From DASRTE01 sp035316885 (lineage in GTDB: Bacteria; Actinomycetota; Actinomycetes; Jiangellales; Jiangellaceae), in the NCBI GenBank assembly GCA_035316885.1, contig DATHII010000050.1, positions 1 through 24,553 on the forward strand: a DNA stretch of 24,553 nucleotides, in the 5' to 3' direction. This document shows positions 23,241 to 24,553 of this stretch, piece after piece (the stretch's first letter is position 1; each line of letters starts with the position of its first letter). The translations under genes were made by a program, and so were the position numbers. A model generated the notes under the pieces. That model saw only the letters and a list, made by a program, of their open reading frames with translations. It made no database searches and was not told the origin of the DNA.

Positions 23241-23316
23241 TGACCTGGTGGTGTCCGGAGCCTGCTGTGACGACCTGGACTGTCCCCCCGAGGCCTGCGC
23301 CGACGGGTGCTGCTGA
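23233..23316 (+). CDS. 27-residue six-cysteine peptide coupled to the MerR gene
   Basis: GTG at 23233 opens a 28-codon frame that overlaps the MerR stop by eight bases. The peptide begins MTDDLVVSGACCDDLD and ends CPPEACADGCC-stop (positions 17-27). Six cysteines occur at 11, 12, 17, 22, 26 and 27, a near-symmetric CC-x4-C-x4-C-x3-CC array, with acidic residues between. AGGGAGGTGA lies five bases before the GTG, one of the strongest ribosome binding sites in the window, which argues against chance. No signal peptide or membrane segment is seen. By composition it could be a metallothionein-like metal buffer or a metal-delivery peptide for the MerR sensor. I do not recognise a named family. The alternative is that it is a non-functional open frame. 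Confidence 0.6.
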   Translation: MTDDLVVSGACCDDLDCPPEACADGCC

Positions 23317-23387
23317 CCCTTCGGTAGGTTGCGTCCTGCGCGGGCGACCCGGATCCCACCGTGAGGGTCTTACCGCGAGGAGAGCAG

Positions 23388-24033
23388 ATGACGGCGGCCG
23401 ACGCACTCGCTCAGGGCCGGGACTCGTACGGTCGGCAGAACTGGGGTGATGCCTACGCCCAGTTGTCGGCCGCCGATCGGCAGGCGCCGCTCGCGTCCGA
23501 CGACCTCGAGCGCCTCGCGACGGCCGCCTTCTTGCTGGGGAGGGACGCCGACAGCACCGGGTACCTGGGCACGTGCGTACCACGACCGCCTCGACAGGGG
23601 GCAGGTGGACCGCGCGGCCCGGTGCGCGTTCTGGCTGGCTTTCGTGCTACAGCTCACCGGCGACACGGCGCGTACCGGCGGCTGGTTGGCGCGTGCCGAG
23701 CGGCTTCTCGACGGCCAGCGCGATTGTGTCGAACAGGGCTACCGCCTCGTACTCCGTGCGTTCCAGAACGTGGACGAGGGCGACAACGCGACCGCCTACG
23801 CCACGTTCGCACGGATCGCCGAGGTCGGGGAACGCTTCGGTGCCCCGGACCTGGTGACTCTTGCCGGTATCGGCCGGGGCCAGGCGCTGATCGGGCTCGG
23901 CGAGACCGCTGCTGGGCTGGCATCGCTCGACGAGGGCATGGTCGCCGTCACGGCCGGCGAGGAGTGCTGGTCGTCGTCGGGTTCGTCTACTGCTTCGTGA
24001 TCGCGGCCTACCAATCCGACGTGGCGGGTAGTC
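23388..24033 (+). pseudogene. LuxR/TPR regulator, frameshifted N-terminal remnant
   Basis: The N-terminus MTAADALAQGRDSYGRQNWG and AYAQLSAADRQAPLASDDLE (23388 on, after a GAGGAG site) is that of large actinobacterial TPR-containing LuxR regulators of about 530-550 residues. Near 23560 the frame shifts, and ARAYHDRLDRGQVDRAARCA, GGWLARAERLLDGQRDCVEQ and DEGDNATAYATF continue in the next frame. Near 23965 it shifts back to VVVGFVYCFVIAAYQSDVA. Homology stops by about 24033, where a convergent methyltransferase gene ends. The C-terminal two thirds, including the LuxR helix-turn-helix, are absent. The preserved start and ribosome site may still yield a short TPR fragment of about 60 residues. Confidence 0.75.
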
Positions 24034-24036
24034 CCG

Positions 24037-24553
24037 TCAGGGCTTGCGTCCGATGGCACCCAGCGGATCCGCCTCGGGACGAGGTTCGCCGTTGACCTTG
24101 ACATCGCCGAGATCGGGCCGCCACTTCGATACCGGAACCATGCCTGGCTCCACCAACTCCAGACGACCGAAGAACTGCGCGATCTGCTCGGGATCGCGGG
24201 CGGTCATCTTGGGTTCGCCGAACTGGTTCCACTGCTGGAGAAGCGCATCCATCGACTCGCTGTGAGTGGGGTCGGTGATGGCCAGATAGCTGCCGGAGGG
24301 TACGGCGTCCAGCAACTGGTCGACGATCGCGTTGGCCTCGTCATCGTCGAGAATGTGCCCCAAGACACCGAGCAGGGTGATCGCGACGGGCTGCGTGAAG
24401 TCCAGCGTCTTGGCGGCTTCCTGCAAGACCTTGCCGGTGTCGCGCGCGTCGGCATCGACGTAGTCGGTGAGGCCCTGTGGGGTGCTGGTGAGCAGCGCCC
24501 GGGCGTGGGTCAGGACGAGGGGATCGTTGTCGACGTAGACGATGCGGCTCTCC
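24037..24553 (-). CDS. SAM-dependent methyltransferase (PF04672 type), 5' end outside the window
   Basis: The last 171 codons of a cytoplasmic SAM-dependent methyltransferase are present. The frame enters from the window edge with SRIVYVDNDPLVLTHARALL, the strand-2 acidic SAM-binding segment of the DUF574/PF04672 family. It continues with DYVDADARDT, PVAITLLGVLGHILDDDEA, SGSYLAITDPT and, near the end, QFFGRLELVEPGMVPVSKWR. The usual family length is about 260-280 residues, so about 100 N-terminal residues, including SAM motif I, lie beyond 24553. It converges on the broken LuxR/TPR gene, whose homology ends within a few bases of this stop. The methyl acceptor is unknown for this family. Confidence 0.85.
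   Translation of the reverse strand, partial: ESRIVYVDNDPLVLTHARALLTSTPQGLTDYVDADARDTGKVLQEAAKTLDFTQPVAITLLGVLGHILDDDEANAIVDQLLDAVPSGSYLAITDPTHSESMDALLQQWNQFGEPKMTARDPEQIAQFFGRLELVEPGMVPVSKWRPDLGDVKVNGEPRPEADPLGAIGRKP

Overview
The window is high-GC DNA (roughly 70% G+C by eye). It carries many GTG starts, overlapping start/stop codons and actinobacterial gene families: a Mycobacterium-type BkdABC complex, a FadE5-type acyl-CoA dehydrogenase, PF04672-type methyltransferase and long LuxR/TPR regulators. I read it as an actinomycete chromosome, perhaps Geodermatophilales, Frankiales or Pseudonocardiales. The family-level guess rests on gene flavour and on a dispersed-looking palindromic repeat, and is not proven. 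I see no rRNA, tRNA, CRISPR array, prophage or intact insertion sequence. LAYOUT. 1-2409 (minus): a TesB-type acyl-CoA thioesterase downstream of a 14-helix DHA2-type MFS exporter. 2612-6238 (plus): a tight three-gene operon for a 2-oxoacid dehydrogenase (E1alpha, E1beta, E2) of the branched-chain type. A 78-bp palindromic element sits in frame in the E2 linker. 6239-7463: no intact gene, but degraded pieces of three unrelated genes (WD40 protein, PfkB sugar kinase, excalibur-domain protein). 7464-9689 (minus): a DUF3052-like protein, PaaI thioesterase and a beta-ketoadipyl-CoA-type thiolase, divergent from a PaaN aldehyde dehydrogenase (9843-11543, plus). This is a fragment of aromatic (phenylacetate-type) catabolism. 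11619-16247 (plus): a sugar ABC importer (lipoprotein binding protein, two permeases, no ATPase) followed by its LacI-type regulator, with LacI-type operators in the leader. 16470-17972 (plus): a DEAD-box RNA helicase with a structured leader. 18163-20022 (minus): a FadE5-type acyl-CoA dehydrogenase with a two-copy operator-like repeat upstream. 20336-21915 (minus): an internally deleted methyltransferase pseudogene, a HAD hydrolase and an ASCH-domain protein. 22019-22631: a small membrane protein and a stand-alone phage-prohead-protease-like domain protein, convergent on a shared hairpin terminator. 22797-23316 (plus): a cysteine-rich MerR regulator translationally coupled to an unannotated-looking 27-residue peptide with six cysteines. 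23388-24033: a frameshifted, truncated LuxR/TPR pseudogene. 24037-end (minus): a partial SAM-dependent methyltransferase. HOW IT FITS TOGETHER. Much of the intact gene content handles acyl-CoA and carbon flux: branched-chain oxoacid oxidation, acyl-CoA dehydrogenation, thiolysis, thioesters, aromatic catabolism and sugar uptake. The window is also unusually rich in dead genes (five distinct remnants), while their neighbours are intact, so the frameshifts look like genuine decay rather than poor sequence. The most interesting candidate for something undescribed is the MerR regulator with its coupled six-cysteine peptide, driven by a near-leaderless MerR-type promoter. This may be a minimal metal-sensing and metal-binding module.
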